DNA of 64,000 nt, taken from positions 62,001 to 126,000 of the forward strand of contig CACZZZ010000002.1 of NCBI GenBank assembly GCA_902785825.1. Direction: 5' to 3'. The DNA is from an uncultured Bacteroidia bacterium. Its GTDB lineage: Bacteria > Bacteroidota > Bacteroidia > Bacteroidales > UBA932. Shown piece after piece: positions 48,846-57,536 of this stretch. The translations under genes and the position numbers were made by a program. Positions within the stretch are counted from its first letter, which is position 1; each line of letters opens with the position of its first letter. The notes under the pieces are model-generated. The model did not search any database, was not told the origin of the DNA, and saw nothing but the letters and a program-made list of their open reading frames with translations.

Positions 48846-50225
48846 TTATTTGATTGTGAATGATGTTTCTTTGATGATCTCGGACACGGTAGGGTGCGGG
48901 AAGACGACCTCCTGAAGCTGCTCGAGAGTCATTTCAGTCTCGATGGCGACGCAGGCCGCGCTGATTATTTCGGAGCAGGGGTTTCCAAGCATGTGGACAC
49001 CCAGGACCTCATGGTACTTCGCCCCGACGATGATCTTGCATATTCCCTCTCCCCTCTCGTTCTCGGCGACGAACCTTCCGGCGTATGCCATAGGAAGCTT
49101 GACGACCTTGAAGTCGATGCCCTTGGCCTTAGCCTCAGACTCAGTGAGACCGACACCGGCCACCTCAGGATTGGTATAGACGACACCGGGAATGGCGTTG
49201 TAGCGCATCCTGTCCTCTTTTCCGAGAATATTGTTGACTGCGACCTCACCCTCGCGGGAAGCGGTGTGGGCGAGCATTGAGAATCCGGTAACGTCTCCGG
49301 CGGCATAGACTCCGGGGACATTGGTCTTCATCTTCTCATCGACCTTGATTCCGTAAGGCCTTCCGGCGGGATTGAGAGCCAACTCGACTCCTATATTCTC
49401 AAGCCCGAAGCCCTGCAGGTTGGCCCTGCGGCCGACACTGACGAGAATCTTGTCGCCAGAGACTCTACAGACCTTGCCTTCAGGATCCTCATATACGACA
49501 GTATTGCCTTCGATTCCTGTCACCTTGCAACGCAGGCAGAACTCGACTCCCCTCTTCTCATACTGCTTCTGGAGCATCTCGCTGATCTCATCGTCAAGAG
49601 GGCCAAGAATCTTCGGAAGCATCTCAACCACAGTCACTTTAGTGCCGAGAGTGCTGAAGAATGCGGCGAACTCCATTCCGATCACTCCGCCTCCGATAAC
49701 GACCAGGGCCTCAGGGCGCTCGGTCAAATCCAGGATCTCACGGTTGGTCACGATGACGTCTCCAGCCTCCTTAAGACCGGGGAACGGGGGAACCGCGGCC
49801 TCTGATCCGGTGCAGATCAGAAGGTTCTTGGCGGCATATACATTTCCGCCAGCCTCGATCTTGACACCCTCGTTGTCACGGCCCTGGATGGTGGCGTTCT
49901 CGGCCACAACCTCGACCTTGTTGCCCTTCATGGCGGCTTTCACACCACCGACAAGCTTCTTGACAACCTTGTTCTTACGTGCGACGATCTCATCGTACTT
50001 GAAGGAAGGATCGCTGACATAGACCCCGTAATGGTCACCGGTCTTGGCGTAATTGTAAACCTTGGCGCTGTAAAGGAGAGTCTTGGTCGGGATGCAACCC
50101 TCATTGAGGCACACTCCGCCAAGCGACTTCCTCTCGAAGAGAACCACCTTGAGTCCGGCGGCTCCCGCCCTCTCAGCGGCCACGTAACCACCAGGGCCGC
50201 CTCCGATAATCGCTAAATCGTACAT
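48846..50225 (-). CDS. lpdA: Dihydrolipoyl dehydrogenase (E3)
   Basis: A 459-residue FAD enzyme that reoxidises dihydrolipoamide with NAD. The FAD-binding GGGPGGYVAAERAG is near residue 8, the redox pair sits in GGVCLNEGCIPTK near residue 36, the NAD site VVIGGGVIGMEFA near residue 178 and the active-site dyad HPTVSE near residue 447. It is the middle gene of E2-E3-E1, as expected for one complex. Confidence 0.96.
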   Translation of the reverse strand: MYDLAIIGGGPGGYVAAERAGAAGLKVVLFERKSLGGVCLNEGCIPTKTLLYSAKVYNYAKTGDHYGVYVSDPSFKYDEIVARKNKVVKKLVGGVKAAMKGNKVEVVAENATIQGRDNEGVKIEAGGNVYAAKNLLICTGSEAAVPPFPGLKEAGDVIVTNREILDLTERPEALVVIGGGVIGMEFAAFFSTLGTKVTVVEMLPKILGPLDDEISEMLQKQYEKRGVEFCLRCKVTGIEGNTVVYEDPEGKVCRVSGDKILVSVGRRANLQGFGLENIGVELALNPAGRPYGIKVDEKMKTNVPGVYAAGDVTGFSMLAHTASREGEVAVNNILGKEDRMRYNAIPGVVYTNPEVAGVGLTESEAKAKGIDFKVVKLPMAYAGRFVAENERGEGICKIIVGAKYHEVLGVHMLGNPCSEIISAACVAIETEMTLEQLQEVVFPHPTVSEIIKETSFTIK

Positions 50226-50256
50226 ATCTGATTATTAATTATATCCATTAAACAAT

Positions 50257-51717
50257 TCAGAACTCAATGTCCAGAGTCTCAATCTCGGTAGCGACCTGCT
50301 TGAGGAAGCGTGTGGCCTCTCCGCCGTCAAGTGCCCTGTGGTCGTAGGTCAGGGAAAGACCGAGATAAGGGACGAAGGCGTACACTCCGCCGCCGAGATC
50401 CTTCGGACGAGGGACTATGGTGCCTACTCCGAGGATAGCGCTCTGAGGCAGGTTGATGACAGGGGTGAACCACTCGACTCCGAAACCTCCAAGGTTGGAG
50501 ACGGTGAACGAGGCCGCCTCAGCTGAAAGGAGGTCAGGATTGATGCTACCCTTGCGGCAGTCGTCCGCGACACCCTTGAGAGCTTTGCTCAAGCCGGTGA
50601 TATTCAGATCCTCAGCATGCTTGACACAAGGGACCATCAGGCCGCGCTCCGTGTCAACGGCGCAACCGAGATTGACAGTATTGAACAAGCGCATGGAATC
50701 TCCCAGGCAGTGCGAGTTGACTTTAGGGAACTTCTTGAGCGCTTTGATGACAGCGTAGCAGACGAAGTCGTTGATAGTGACATTGGCGTCGATCTTCCCT
50801 TCCTCGAAGGCCTTCTTGGCCTTTTTGCGAAGGGCCTGGATCTTTCTGGCATCAGCGCCGAGCATGTGGGTAAGCTGGGCGGAGTTCTGCAGGGAATTGT
50901 ACATGCTCTTTGCGATGAGCTTGCGCATGTTGGACATCTTCTCGACTGTGAACTCGGAGCCTTCTCCGGCGATATCCGTATGCGACGGCTTCCATGTCTT
51001 GAGGTCGCTTCCTTTGACCATGCCGGCAAGACCGGTGCCACTTGCGGGAGCCTGGAGGCCGCCCTGAGCCATCATGACCTTGGCAAGACCGCTTCTTGGA
51101 GAGGCCGCGGCGGCGATGACATCACGCTCGATGACCCTGCCGCCTGGACCGGAACCGACAACTTGGTTCAGATCCACTCCTTTTTCCAAAGCTAAATGCT
51201 TTGCCCTCGGGGAAACTCCGGCGCTGGAGGATGCTCCCCCGGTCACCGTCTCGCTCCGCTCGACCCCACCTTCAAATTGGGGGCTAGGCCGCCCCCAAAC
51301 CCCTTGCGGCCTTTCCGGCTCCACGACTTCGCTGTCGCGAAGTCCCGCCCCGGCCGGCCGGCTGATGCCGGCTTGTGAAGAAACCTCCGAGGGGGCGGTT
51401 CCTCTCGCCGGATCACCAGCCGGGGCAGCCGGAGCGGCGGGAGCCGAGCCACCGGGAGCGAACTCCTCGAAAGACTCGCCGGGCTCACCGATGACCATCA
51501 CGTTGGTCAAGCACGGAATCTCGTCATTATCATTGAAAAAGCAGGCGAGAACGGTCCCTTCAAATTTTGACTCCTCGTCAAAGGAAGCCTTGTCGGTCTC
51601 ATAGCTGAAAAGGATGTCACCAACGGCGACCTTGTCGCCAACTTTCTTCTTGAACTCTGTTACGATGCAGCTTTCAACAGATTGCCCCTGCTTGGGCATT
51701 ATCACTACTTGCGCCAT
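50257..51717 (-). CDS. 2-oxoacid dehydrogenase E2, dihydrolipoamide acyltransferase, with repeat-filled linker
   Basis: A 486-residue core subunit. A single lipoyl domain (residues 1-78) carries the lipoylated lysine in ETDKASFDE (near residue 43), then an Ala/Pro linker, a peripheral subunit-binding domain (about 170-205; SPRAKHLALEKGVDL, GSGPGGRVIERD) and the CoA-dependent catalytic domain (about 255-486; TYDHRALDGGEA holds the active-site His and Asp). Between residues about 112 and 159 the linker departs from the usual Ala/Pro pattern (RPAGAGLRDSEVVEP, QGVWGRPSPQ) and is encoded by several DNA palindromes at 51241-51375. It is the first gene of the operon. Confidence 0.9.
   Translation of the reverse strand: MAQVVIMPKQGQSVESCIVTEFKKKVGDKVAVGDILFSYETDKASFDEESKFEGTVLACFFNDNDEIPCLTNVMVIGEPGESFEEFAPGGSAPAAPAAPAGDPARGTAPSEVSSQAGISRPAGAGLRDSEVVEPERPQGVWGRPSPQFEGGVERSETVTGGASSSAGVSPRAKHLALEKGVDLNQVVGSGPGGRVIERDVIAAAASPRSGLAKVMMAQGGLQAPASGTGLAGMVKGSDLKTWKPSHTDIAGEGSEFTVEKMSNMRKLIAKSMYNSLQNSAQLTHMLGADARKIQALRKKAKKAFEEGKIDANVTINDFVCYAVIKALKKFPKVNSHCLGDSMRLFNTVNLGCAVDTERGLMVPCVKHAEDLNITGLSKALKGVADDCRKGSINPDLLSAEAASFTVSNLGGFGVEWFTPVINLPQSAILGVGTIVPRPKDLGGGVYAFVPYLGLSLTYDHRALDGGEATRFLKQVATEIETLDIEF
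51241..51375. repeat. Cluster of palindromes inside the E2 linker
   Basis: Within 135 bases there are an inverted repeat TTGGGGGC / GCCCCCAA (51277-51284, 51291-51298), another GACTTCGC / GCGAAGTC (51325-51332, 51337-51344), GCCGGC twice near 51357-51372, and a short-repeat-like element at 51248-51265 whose minus-strand core is GAGCGGAGCGA with GTC and GAC ends. The DNA looks like intergenic repeat sequence but the frame stays open. Confidence 0.65.
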
Positions 51718-51754
51718 TAATTATGATTTTTAATCGGCCTAATATAAGACCATG

Positions 51755-51762
51755 CAAAGGTA
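51755..51762 (-). promoter_or_regulatory. Minus-seven box of the 2-oxoacid dehydrogenase operon
   Basis: TACCTTTG on the minus strand, exact consensus, 37 bases before the E2 start. About 20 bases further upstream there is only a T-run. It faces away from the transketolase promoter at 51766-51797. Confidence 0.5.
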
Positions 51763-51765
51763 AAA

Positions 51766-51797
51766 TTTCCTGTTGAGATAAAAAAGGATTATATTTG
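51766..51797 (+). promoter_or_regulatory. Promoter of the transketolase genes
   Basis: TTTC (51766-51769), a 20-base spacer, then TATATTTG (51790-51797). It leads to a 50-base gap before the ATG at 51848. An in-frame TTG at 51803 is very close to the predicted start of transcription and is less likely to be used. Confidence 0.55.
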
Positions 51798-51847
51798 TAT
51801 GCTTGACACAAAAAGCATTATTCAAACTAAAAATATCAAACACCAAA

Positions 51848-52693
51848 ATGCAATCAACAGAAGATCTGAAAAAGATTGCCTCTCAAGTCAGAAGAGACAT
51901 TATCAGGATGGTAGCTTTGGCAAAGTCCGGTCATCCGGGCGGATCCATGAGCAGCACTGATTTCATGACCGCGCTTTATTTCCGGGTCATGGATCAGAAT
52001 CCGGCCACCTGGACCCGTGAGGGCAAAGGACAGGACACGTTCATCCTCTCCGCAGGGCATCTCACCCCCATGTATTACTCGATCCTCTCCAGGGCCGGAT
52101 ATTTCCCGACCTCGGAGCTTGCCAGCTTCCGTAAGTTCGGGACCCGCCTTCAGGGACATCCTTCAGTGAGAAAGGGACTTCCGGGCGTTTTCCAGGCCGC
52201 TGGTTCCCTGGGTCAGGGGCTTTCAGTCGCCGTTGGTATGGCACTCGGTAAGAAAGCCGCCAAGGACAACCACTCGGTTTATGTGCTTTGCGGTGACGGA
52301 GAGACTGAGGAAGGCCAGATTTGGGAGGCCGCTATGTTCGCCGCCCACCACAAGGTGGACAATCTCGTGGCGATGACGGATGTGAACGGACAGCAGATCG
52401 ATGGCACGACAGAAAGCGTGGCCGGTCTTGGTGACCTGACAGCCAAATGGCAGGCTTTCGGATGGGAGACCATTTCAGCCGACGGACATGACATGGACAA
52501 GATCCTTGAGGCTTTCGCCAAAGCTGGCGAGCTGAAGGGAAAGGGCAAGCCTGTGATGATCCTCTTCAACACGGAGATGGGTCACGGCGTGGACTTCATG
52601 GCAGGCACCCACAAATGGCACGGGAGCGTTCCTAACGACGACCAGTGCAAGGTCGCTCTGGCCCAGCTTGAAGAGACTTTGGGAGACTTCTAA
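51848..52693 (+). CDS. Transketolase, N-terminal (ThDP-binding) subunit
   Basis: A 281-residue subunit carrying the diphosphate-binding half of transketolase, which moves two-carbon units between sugar phosphates. SGHPGGSMSSTDFM is near residue 25, the ThDP motif starts LCGDGETEEGQIWEA near residue 146, and MGHGVDFMAGTHKWHG near residue 244 belongs to the substrate pocket. The enzyme is split into two genes here, the form common in archaea and anaerobes. The upstream in-frame TTG was rejected in favour of the ATG at 51848. Confidence 0.93.
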   Translation: MQSTEDLKKIASQVRRDIIRMVALAKSGHPGGSMSSTDFMTALYFRVMDQNPATWTREGKGQDTFILSAGHLTPMYYSILSRAGYFPTSELASFRKFGTRLQGHPSVRKGLPGVFQAAGSLGQGLSVAVGMALGKKAAKDNHSVYVLCGDGETEEGQIWEAAMFAAHHKVDNLVAMTDVNGQQIDGTTESVAGLGDLTAKWQAFGWETISADGHDMDKILEAFAKAGELKGKGKPVMILFNTEMGHGVDFMAGTHKWHGSVPNDDQCKVALAQLEETLGDF

Positions 52694-52705
52694 AATACGA
52701 GCATC

Positions 52706-53656
52706 ATGAAAAAATATACAGACAGAGGTAAGAAAGACACCCGCAGCGGTTTCGGAGAAGGCCTTCTCCAGGCGGGTAAAGCCGATTCAAGAGTTGTCGC
52801 TTTGACAGCGGACCTGAAGGGCTCGCTCAAGATGGACGCTTTCGCGGCAGAGTTCCCGGACAGGTATTATGAGTGCGGTATCGCTGAAGCCAATATGATC
52901 GGAACAGCCGCCGGAATGGCCCTCACAGGGCTTGTTCCTTTCGCCGGCTCATTCGCCGAGTTCGTAACCGGACGAGTGTACGACCAGATCAGAATGGAGG
53001 TATGCTACGGGAAAGCCAATGTGAAGATCGCCTCCTCACATGCGGGAATCACCCTTGGCGAGGACGGAGCGACCCACCAGACAATGGAAGACATCGCGTT
53101 GATGCGAGTCCTTCCCGACATGGTGGTCATCAACCCTTGCGACTGGACCCAGACGAAGAACGCAACCATCGCCGCCGCGAAGTACGACGGTCCTGTGTAC
53201 CTTCGTTTCGGAAGACCGAAAGTGGCTGATTTCATGCCGGATGAGCCTTTAGAGATCGGCAAGGCTTACGTACTGAACGAGGGTAAGGACGTCTCCATAA
53301 TCGCTACCGGACACATGGTCTGGGAGGCTTTGAAAGCGGCGGAGGCTCTCGAGGCCGAGGGCATCTGCGCCGACGTTATCGACGTGGCGACCATCAAGCC
53401 TTTCGACAAGGGAACTGTCATCGCCTCCGCGATCAAGACTGGTGCCGTGGTTGTGGCCGAAGAGCACAACATGGCCGGTGGTCTTGGCGAGCTTGTGGCG
53501 GGAGTCCTGGCTTCAACCTCTCCCAAGCCGATTGAGTTCGTCAATGGAAAGGACACCTTCGGCCAGAGTGGCACTCCTTCGGAGCTTCTCGCCGCTTACG
53601 GCATCGATGCCAACGGTATCGCTGATGCCGTCCGTCGGGTCATAGAAAGGAAGTAG
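52706..53656 (+). CDS. Transketolase, C-terminal (pyrimidine-binding) subunit
   Basis: A 316-residue partner of the preceding gene, 12 bases downstream, with the Pyr and C-terminal domains: GIAEANMIGTAAGMALTG near residue 58 holds the glutamate that activates ThDP, and SHAGITLGEDGATHQ near residue 112 contributes to the substrate site. Together the two proteins make one active site. It ends in a terminator hairpin that overlaps its stop codon. A deoxyxylulose-5-phosphate synthase was considered, but that enzyme is a single chain. Confidence 0.93.
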   Translation: MKKYTDRGKKDTRSGFGEGLLQAGKADSRVVALTADLKGSLKMDAFAAEFPDRYYECGIAEANMIGTAAGMALTGLVPFAGSFAEFVTGRVYDQIRMEVCYGKANVKIASSHAGITLGEDGATHQTMEDIALMRVLPDMVVINPCDWTQTKNATIAAAKYDGPVYLRFGRPKVADFMPDEPLEIGKAYVLNEGKDVSIIATGHMVWEALKAAEALEAEGICADVIDVATIKPFDKGTVIASAIKTGAVVVAEEHNMAGGLGELVAGVLASTSPKPIEFVNGKDTFGQSGTPSELLAAYGIDANGIADAVRRVIERK

Positions 53657-53679
53657 TTACAATCAACTACTTCCTTTTT
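53647..53679 (+). terminator. Intrinsic terminator after the transketolase genes
   Basis: AAGGAAGTAGTT (53647-53658) and AACTACTTCCTT (53665-53676) pair perfectly around ACAATC, followed by TTT. The left arm contains the TAG stop codon (53654-53656) of the transketolase gene. Confidence 0.8.
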
Positions 53680-53704
53680 AACTAAATATCTAAACATCAA
53701 AACT

Positions 53705-54391
53705 ATGAGAATCAAGGAATTATGTGCGGACGAGCGTCCGCGGGAGAAGATGTTCTCCAAAGGAGCCGGAGCGATGAGCAACGCTGAGTTGCTGGCCATC
53801 CTGATCGGCTCCGGTACAAAAAAAGAAAATGTCCTGGAAGTGGCGAACAGGCTTCTGGCCTCAGCCGGAGGGAAGCTTTCCCAAATAGCCGCCATGGACA
53901 GGGCCGGGATAACGGCGATGGATGGGATCGGCTCTGGCCGGTATGCGTCCATCGCCGCCGCTTTCGAACTGGGCAGAAGATGCTGCCTTGAAGATCCGGG
54001 ATTGGAAAAGATTCCCCTGTGCGACCCGGCGATGGTCTATAAGATGATGATTCCCCACATGAAAGGACTCGACCACGAGGAGCTGTGGGTGATATTCCTG
54101 ACAAGAGCCAATTACGTGATCCACAAGGAAATGATCAGCCTCGGAGGACTCTCCGCGACAGTGGTGGATCCAAGGCTGGTGGTAAGGAAAGCGCTTGAGA
54201 AGAGAGCCTGCGGAGTGATCATGGTCCACAACCACCCCTCCGGCAATCCCCTGCCCGGAAAGGAAGACATCGGTCAGACAGCGGGGATGAAGAAGGCGAT
54301 GGGAACCTTTGACATCGCTTTGCTGGACCATATCATCATCTGTGATGACAGGTTCTACAGCTTTGCTGATGAGAGCACCTACATGGCATGA
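53705..54391 (+). CDS. radC: RadC family JAB1/MPN-domain protein
   Basis: A 228-residue protein with an N-terminal helix-hairpin-helix region (about 10-95) and a JAB/MPN domain (about 105-225). The metal-binding set is intact: HNHPSGNPLPGKED near residue 174 with a glutamate in the YVIHKEMISLGG segment upstream. RadC proteins have a metalloprotease-like fold; the once-claimed DNA repair role is not well supported. The gene starts 48 bases past the transketolase stop, after a terminator, and shows no clear promoter of its own. Confidence 0.9.
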   Translation: MRIKELCADERPREKMFSKGAGAMSNAELLAILIGSGTKKENVLEVANRLLASAGGKLSQIAAMDRAGITAMDGIGSGRYASIAAAFELGRRCCLEDPGLEKIPLCDPAMVYKMMIPHMKGLDHEELWVIFLTRANYVIHKEMISLGGLSATVVDPRLVVRKALEKRACGVIMVHNHPSGNPLPGKEDIGQTAGMKKAMGTFDIALLDHIIICDDRFYSFADESTYMA

Positions 54392-54416
54392 AAAGAAGAA
54401 GGGCTCCGGCGAAAAA

Positions 54417-54448
54417 TTTGCGCGGGTTGAAATAAATCTTTACTTTTG
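54417..54448 (+). promoter_or_regulatory. Promoter of upp
   Basis: TTTG (54417-54420), a 20-base spacer, TACTTTTG (54441-54448): an exact match to both elements, the best plus-strand promoter in the window. Transcription should begin near 54454, about 20 bases before the ATG. Confidence 0.75.
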
Positions 54449-54474
54449 GTTTCGATAACCATCCTCTCGAAACC
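54448..54474. repeat. Perfect inverted repeat between the upp promoter and start codon, possible operator
   Basis: GGTTTCGA (54448-54455) and TCGAAACC (54467-54474) are perfect complements, separated by 11 bases; the right arm ends one base before the ATG. Because the left arm lies at or before the predicted transcription start, a DNA-binding dyad is more likely than an mRNA hairpin. Confidence 0.5.
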
Positions 54475-55134
54475 ATGAAAGTAATAAACCTGGGAGAGAC
54501 CAATTCGGCTCTCGGCAACATTATCGCTCAGATACGCGACCGGAAAGTCCAGAAAGACAGCCTACGCTTCCGTTTCAACCTCGAGCGGCTCGGCAGCATT
54601 TTCGCTTACGAGCTCAGCAAGACTTTGGATTACTCCCCTAAGGAAGTGAGCACACCCCTCGCAACCGCCATGGTAAACACGAGGGACACCAAGTTAGTGG
54701 CCGCGACAATCCTCAGGGCCGGTCTGCCTCTCCACAAGGGAATTATGGACGTTTTTGACGATGCCGAAAGCGCGTTTATAGCCGCATACAGGAAATACGA
54801 CAAGGCGGATGAGTTCCATATCGCCATCGAATACTGCACATGCCCCTCACTGACAGGGAAAACCCTCATCCTGGCGGACTCGATGATAGCCTCCGGAGCC
54901 TCAATGGAGATAGCGTACAACAAACTCGTGGACGAGGGCGGAGAGCCGGCGTTCACCAACTTCGTCAGCCCCGTGACAAGCGTCTATGCGGTTGAATACC
55001 TTCAGAAACGTCTCCCGGAGAATACCTGTCTATGGACTGGAGCCATCGACGAGGAGCTGACCAGCCAATCATACATTATCCCTGGAATCGGAGACGCCGG
55101 TGACCTGGCGTTCGGATCGAAAGCGAATCTATAG
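54475..55134 (+). CDS. upp: Uracil phosphoribosyltransferase
   Basis: A 219-residue enzyme of pyrimidine salvage that makes UMP from uracil and PRPP. The PRPP loop ILADSMIASGASM near residue 129 and the uracil-binding C-terminal YIIPGIGDAGDLAFG near residue 200 are diagnostic. The ATG follows a strong promoter and an inverted repeat. Its last six bases overlap the convergent rpoN gene. A nucleoside phosphorylase at 18606 could supply its uracil, but they are far apart. Confidence 0.93.
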   Translation: MKVINLGETNSALGNIIAQIRDRKVQKDSLRFRFNLERLGSIFAYELSKTLDYSPKEVSTPLATAMVNTRDTKLVAATILRAGLPLHKGIMDVFDDAESAFIAAYRKYDKADEFHIAIEYCTCPSLTGKTLILADSMIASGASMEIAYNKLVDEGGEPAFTNFVSPVTSVYAVEYLQKRLPENTCLWTGAIDEELTSQSYIIPGIGDAGDLAFGSKANL

Positions 55135-56541
55135 CTCTTTCCTGAGCCTTGCCTTGGGAATATCCAGTTGGTCGCGGTACTTGGCGATAGTACGGCGGGC
55201 GACTTTATAGCCCTTTTTCCCCATCTCAGCCACAAGCTGGTCGTCGGTCAAAGGCTTGCGCTTGTCCTCAGAATCAACGCAATCCTTCAAGGCTTTCTTG
55301 AGTTCCCTGGTAGAGACTTCCTCACCTTCCTGATTCTCAAGACCTTCCGAGAAGAAATACTTCAGGGGGAATATTCCGAAATGGGTCTCGATGTACTTGC
55401 TGTTGACCACACGCGAGATCGTGGAGATGTCAAATCCCGTTTTCTCAGCTATATCCTTCAGCACCATCGGCTTCAGGTGGGACTCATCCCCATCGAGGAA
55501 GTAGTCATGCTGGTACTCGAGAATGGCCTCCATTGTGCTTTTCAGAGTGTTTTGGCGCTGCTTGAGCGCTTCCACGAACCATTTAGCCGAGTCGAGCTTC
55601 TGCTTGACGAAAGTGGCGGCCTCCTTACGCTGGCGGTCAGAAGAGCCTTGGCTCTCGGCCAGCAACTCAGCGTATTTCTTGTTCACCCGTATCTCAGGAA
55701 TCGAGAACCGTGGCATGGAAAGCCTCATCTCACCATCTTCTATGTCCAGCACGAAATCCGGCACAATCTGCTGGGCCTGGTCATTGTACGAATCATCAAT
55801 CTGGCCGCCGGGAGACGGGTTCAACTTGACAATTCTTGAGATGACAGCCTTCATCTCATCCTCGGACAGGCCGAGCTTCGATATGATCTTCTGGAAATGC
55901 TTGTTGGAGAATTCCTGGAAATAATCCCGAAGGATGGTTTCCGCAAGCTGGACTTCCTTGGTCTGGGTCTGCGCTTTCAGCTGAAGCAGAAGGCATTCCC
56001 TGAGGTCTCTCGCACCAACTCCGGCCGGCTCGAACTCCTGGATAAGGGAGAGAAGCCTCTCCACCTCCTCGGGGCTCGACTCGATATTGGCCCGGAAAGC
56101 CAAGTCGTCCACGACACTGTCAATATCCCTGCGGAGATAACCGGCGCCATCAAGACTGCCTATGATAAACGCGGCCACATCATGGTCATGCTTCGAGAGA
56201 TTCCTGAAGCCAAGCTGCTCCAGAAGACTCTGGGTGAAACTCTCCTTTACCGAGAATGTGTTGTATTGAGGACGCTCATCCTTCCCGTAATTGTTGACAC
56301 GCAACTTATACGACGGAATGGGGTCGTCGGCGTCCATCTCGTCTATCGAGACATCCCTGGGCTCGTCATCAGAATCCTCTTTCTCCGGGGCCGGCGAATC
56401 ATCCAGAACCGGGTTGTCCTCCAACTCAGCCTTGACACGCTGCTCAAGCTCCTGGATAGGAAGCTCGATCAGCTTTATGGTCTGGATCTGGAGAGGGGAA
56501 AGCTTCTGAGTCTGCTTAAGTTCGAGTCCTTGCTTGAGCAT
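55129..56541 (-). CDS. rpoN: RNA polymerase sigma-54 factor
   Basis: A 470-residue alternative sigma factor that needs AAA+ activators to open promoters. The N-terminal activator-interacting region is Gln/Leu-rich (LELKQTQKLSPLQIQTIKLI), followed by an acidic segment (about residues 45-75), the core-binding domain, and the C-terminal RpoN box as ARRTIAKYRDQL near residue 447. All regions are present and in normal order. No enhancer-binding activator is nearby. The gene starts three bases after the SPOR gene stop, so it is co-transcribed with the two envelope-protein genes. Confidence 0.96.
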   Translation of the reverse strand: MLKQGLELKQTQKLSPLQIQTIKLIELPIQELEQRVKAELEDNPVLDDSPAPEKEDSDDEPRDVSIDEMDADDPIPSYKLRVNNYGKDERPQYNTFSVKESFTQSLLEQLGFRNLSKHDHDVAAFIIGSLDGAGYLRRDIDSVVDDLAFRANIESSPEEVERLLSLIQEFEPAGVGARDLRECLLLQLKAQTQTKEVQLAETILRDYFQEFSNKHFQKIISKLGLSEDEMKAVISRIVKLNPSPGGQIDDSYNDQAQQIVPDFVLDIEDGEMRLSMPRFSIPEIRVNKKYAELLAESQGSSDRQRKEAATFVKQKLDSAKWFVEALKQRQNTLKSTMEAILEYQHDYFLDGDESHLKPMVLKDIAEKTGFDISTISRVVNSKYIETHFGIFPLKYFFSEGLENQEGEEVSTRELKKALKDCVDSEDKRKPLTDDQLVAEMGKKGYKVARRTIAKYRDQLDIPKARLRKEL

Positions 56542-56544
56542 AAC

Positions 56545-57033
56545 CTAAAAGATTGATCCCACGGGGGGATAATTGATGGTTTCCTTGACTATGAAAGCGG
56601 AAGGGAAGGAACCCTTGACCTGCTGAAGAAGACGCATGGCCTCGGATTTCGTCCTGAAATCCCCCACTGTCACCTTGAAGAACGGATTCGAATATGTCCT
56701 GTAAGCCGCTATTCCGGGATACATGCCCTTGAAACGTCCCATGGCAGCCTCAGAGGCTCCGCGGGAATTCTGTTTGTTGTCATTGAATATCCTCACCCGA
56801 TATCCGGAAATCTTCCTCGATGAGTTCGAGGCTATCTGGCGGTTCATCGATGACAGGATGCTCTGTGACTGATGGACAGTGACATTGGGAAGCAGATTGA
56901 AGATGCTTTTCCCTATAAGAGTGGAATCAACGGCAGGGGTGACGGGGACATCACTCTGTTCCTGCGCTCCCATTCCCGGCGCTAATCCAAGGCACAATGC
57001 CATGGCTATAATCAAGACAAAAACCTTTCTCAT
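56545..57033 (-). CDS. SPOR-domain periplasmic protein
   Basis: A 162-residue exported protein: a signal peptide (MRKVFVLIIAMALCLGLAPG), a 60-residue spacer and a C-terminal SPOR-like domain (about 80-155; SGYRVRIFNDNKQNSRGASE, FFKVTVGDFRTKSEA). SPOR domains bind peptidoglycan lacking peptide stems. It overlaps the preceding lipoprotein gene by four bases and is followed closely by rpoN. A role in envelope maintenance is plausible. Confidence 0.82.
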   Translation of the reverse strand: MRKVFVLIIAMALCLGLAPGMGAQEQSDVPVTPAVDSTLIGKSIFNLLPNVTVHQSQSILSSMNRQIASNSSRKISGYRVRIFNDNKQNSRGASEAAMGRFKGMYPGIAAYRTYSNPFFKVTVGDFRTKSEAMRLLQQVKGSFPSAFIVKETINYPPVGSIF

Positions 57034-57512
57034 TTTCCCTCTGCCATTTTTTGTAAATCCAAATCCTTGAACTTCAAGGTAGTACCAGCACCGCTCTTGA
57101 GTTTGACCTTAGCCTCCACATCTGTAGTGAAGCCTTCCAGGGAATTGCCTTGCGCTATCTGCAAAGCTTTCCGCAGGCTCACTCCCTCGCTCAAAGTGGC
57201 GGAGCATGGCAAATCATAAACTTTGCTGCACTTCTTGTCAACCTTGATAGTGTCAGCGGAATAAAAGGCGAAATCCTCGCCCTTGTACTTGAGGATACCG
57301 TTCAGGCCGGTAACCTTGAACGCGAAAGTGGGGTTGTCTATTCCTAGAGCCAGGACAGCGTTGATCGTACGCAACCCACTGAAGGAGTATGACTCCACCC
57401 CGACGGACGTCACTTTGATATCCTTCACCTTCTCGACACTCCCGCATCCGCAAATCTGGATAGACAAGGCCGCGAGAAGGACTAAGAGTATGTGAGACAA
57501 GTGTTTCCTCAT
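57030..57512 (-). CDS. LEA-type-2-like lipoprotein
   Basis: A 160-residue lipoprotein with lipobox QICGC (Cys near residue 23; another Cys at 21) and a single beta-sandwich resembling LEA14/WHy proteins (ALGIDNPTFAFKVTGLNGIL, near residue 55, with the Asn-Pro pair typical of the family). Function is not known; related proteins bind hydrophobic or membrane ligands. It heads the unit with the SPOR protein and rpoN and lies divergent from miaB. Confidence 0.7.
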   Translation of the reverse strand: MRKHLSHILLVLLAALSIQICGCGSVEKVKDIKVTSVGVESYSFSGLRTINAVLALGIDNPTFAFKVTGLNGILKYKGEDFAFYSADTIKVDKKCSKVYDLPCSATLSEGVSLRKALQIAQGNSLEGFTTDVEAKVKLKSGAGTTLKFKDLDLQKMAEGK

Positions 57513-57536
57513 TTCCGCAATTCATTTCATGACCTA

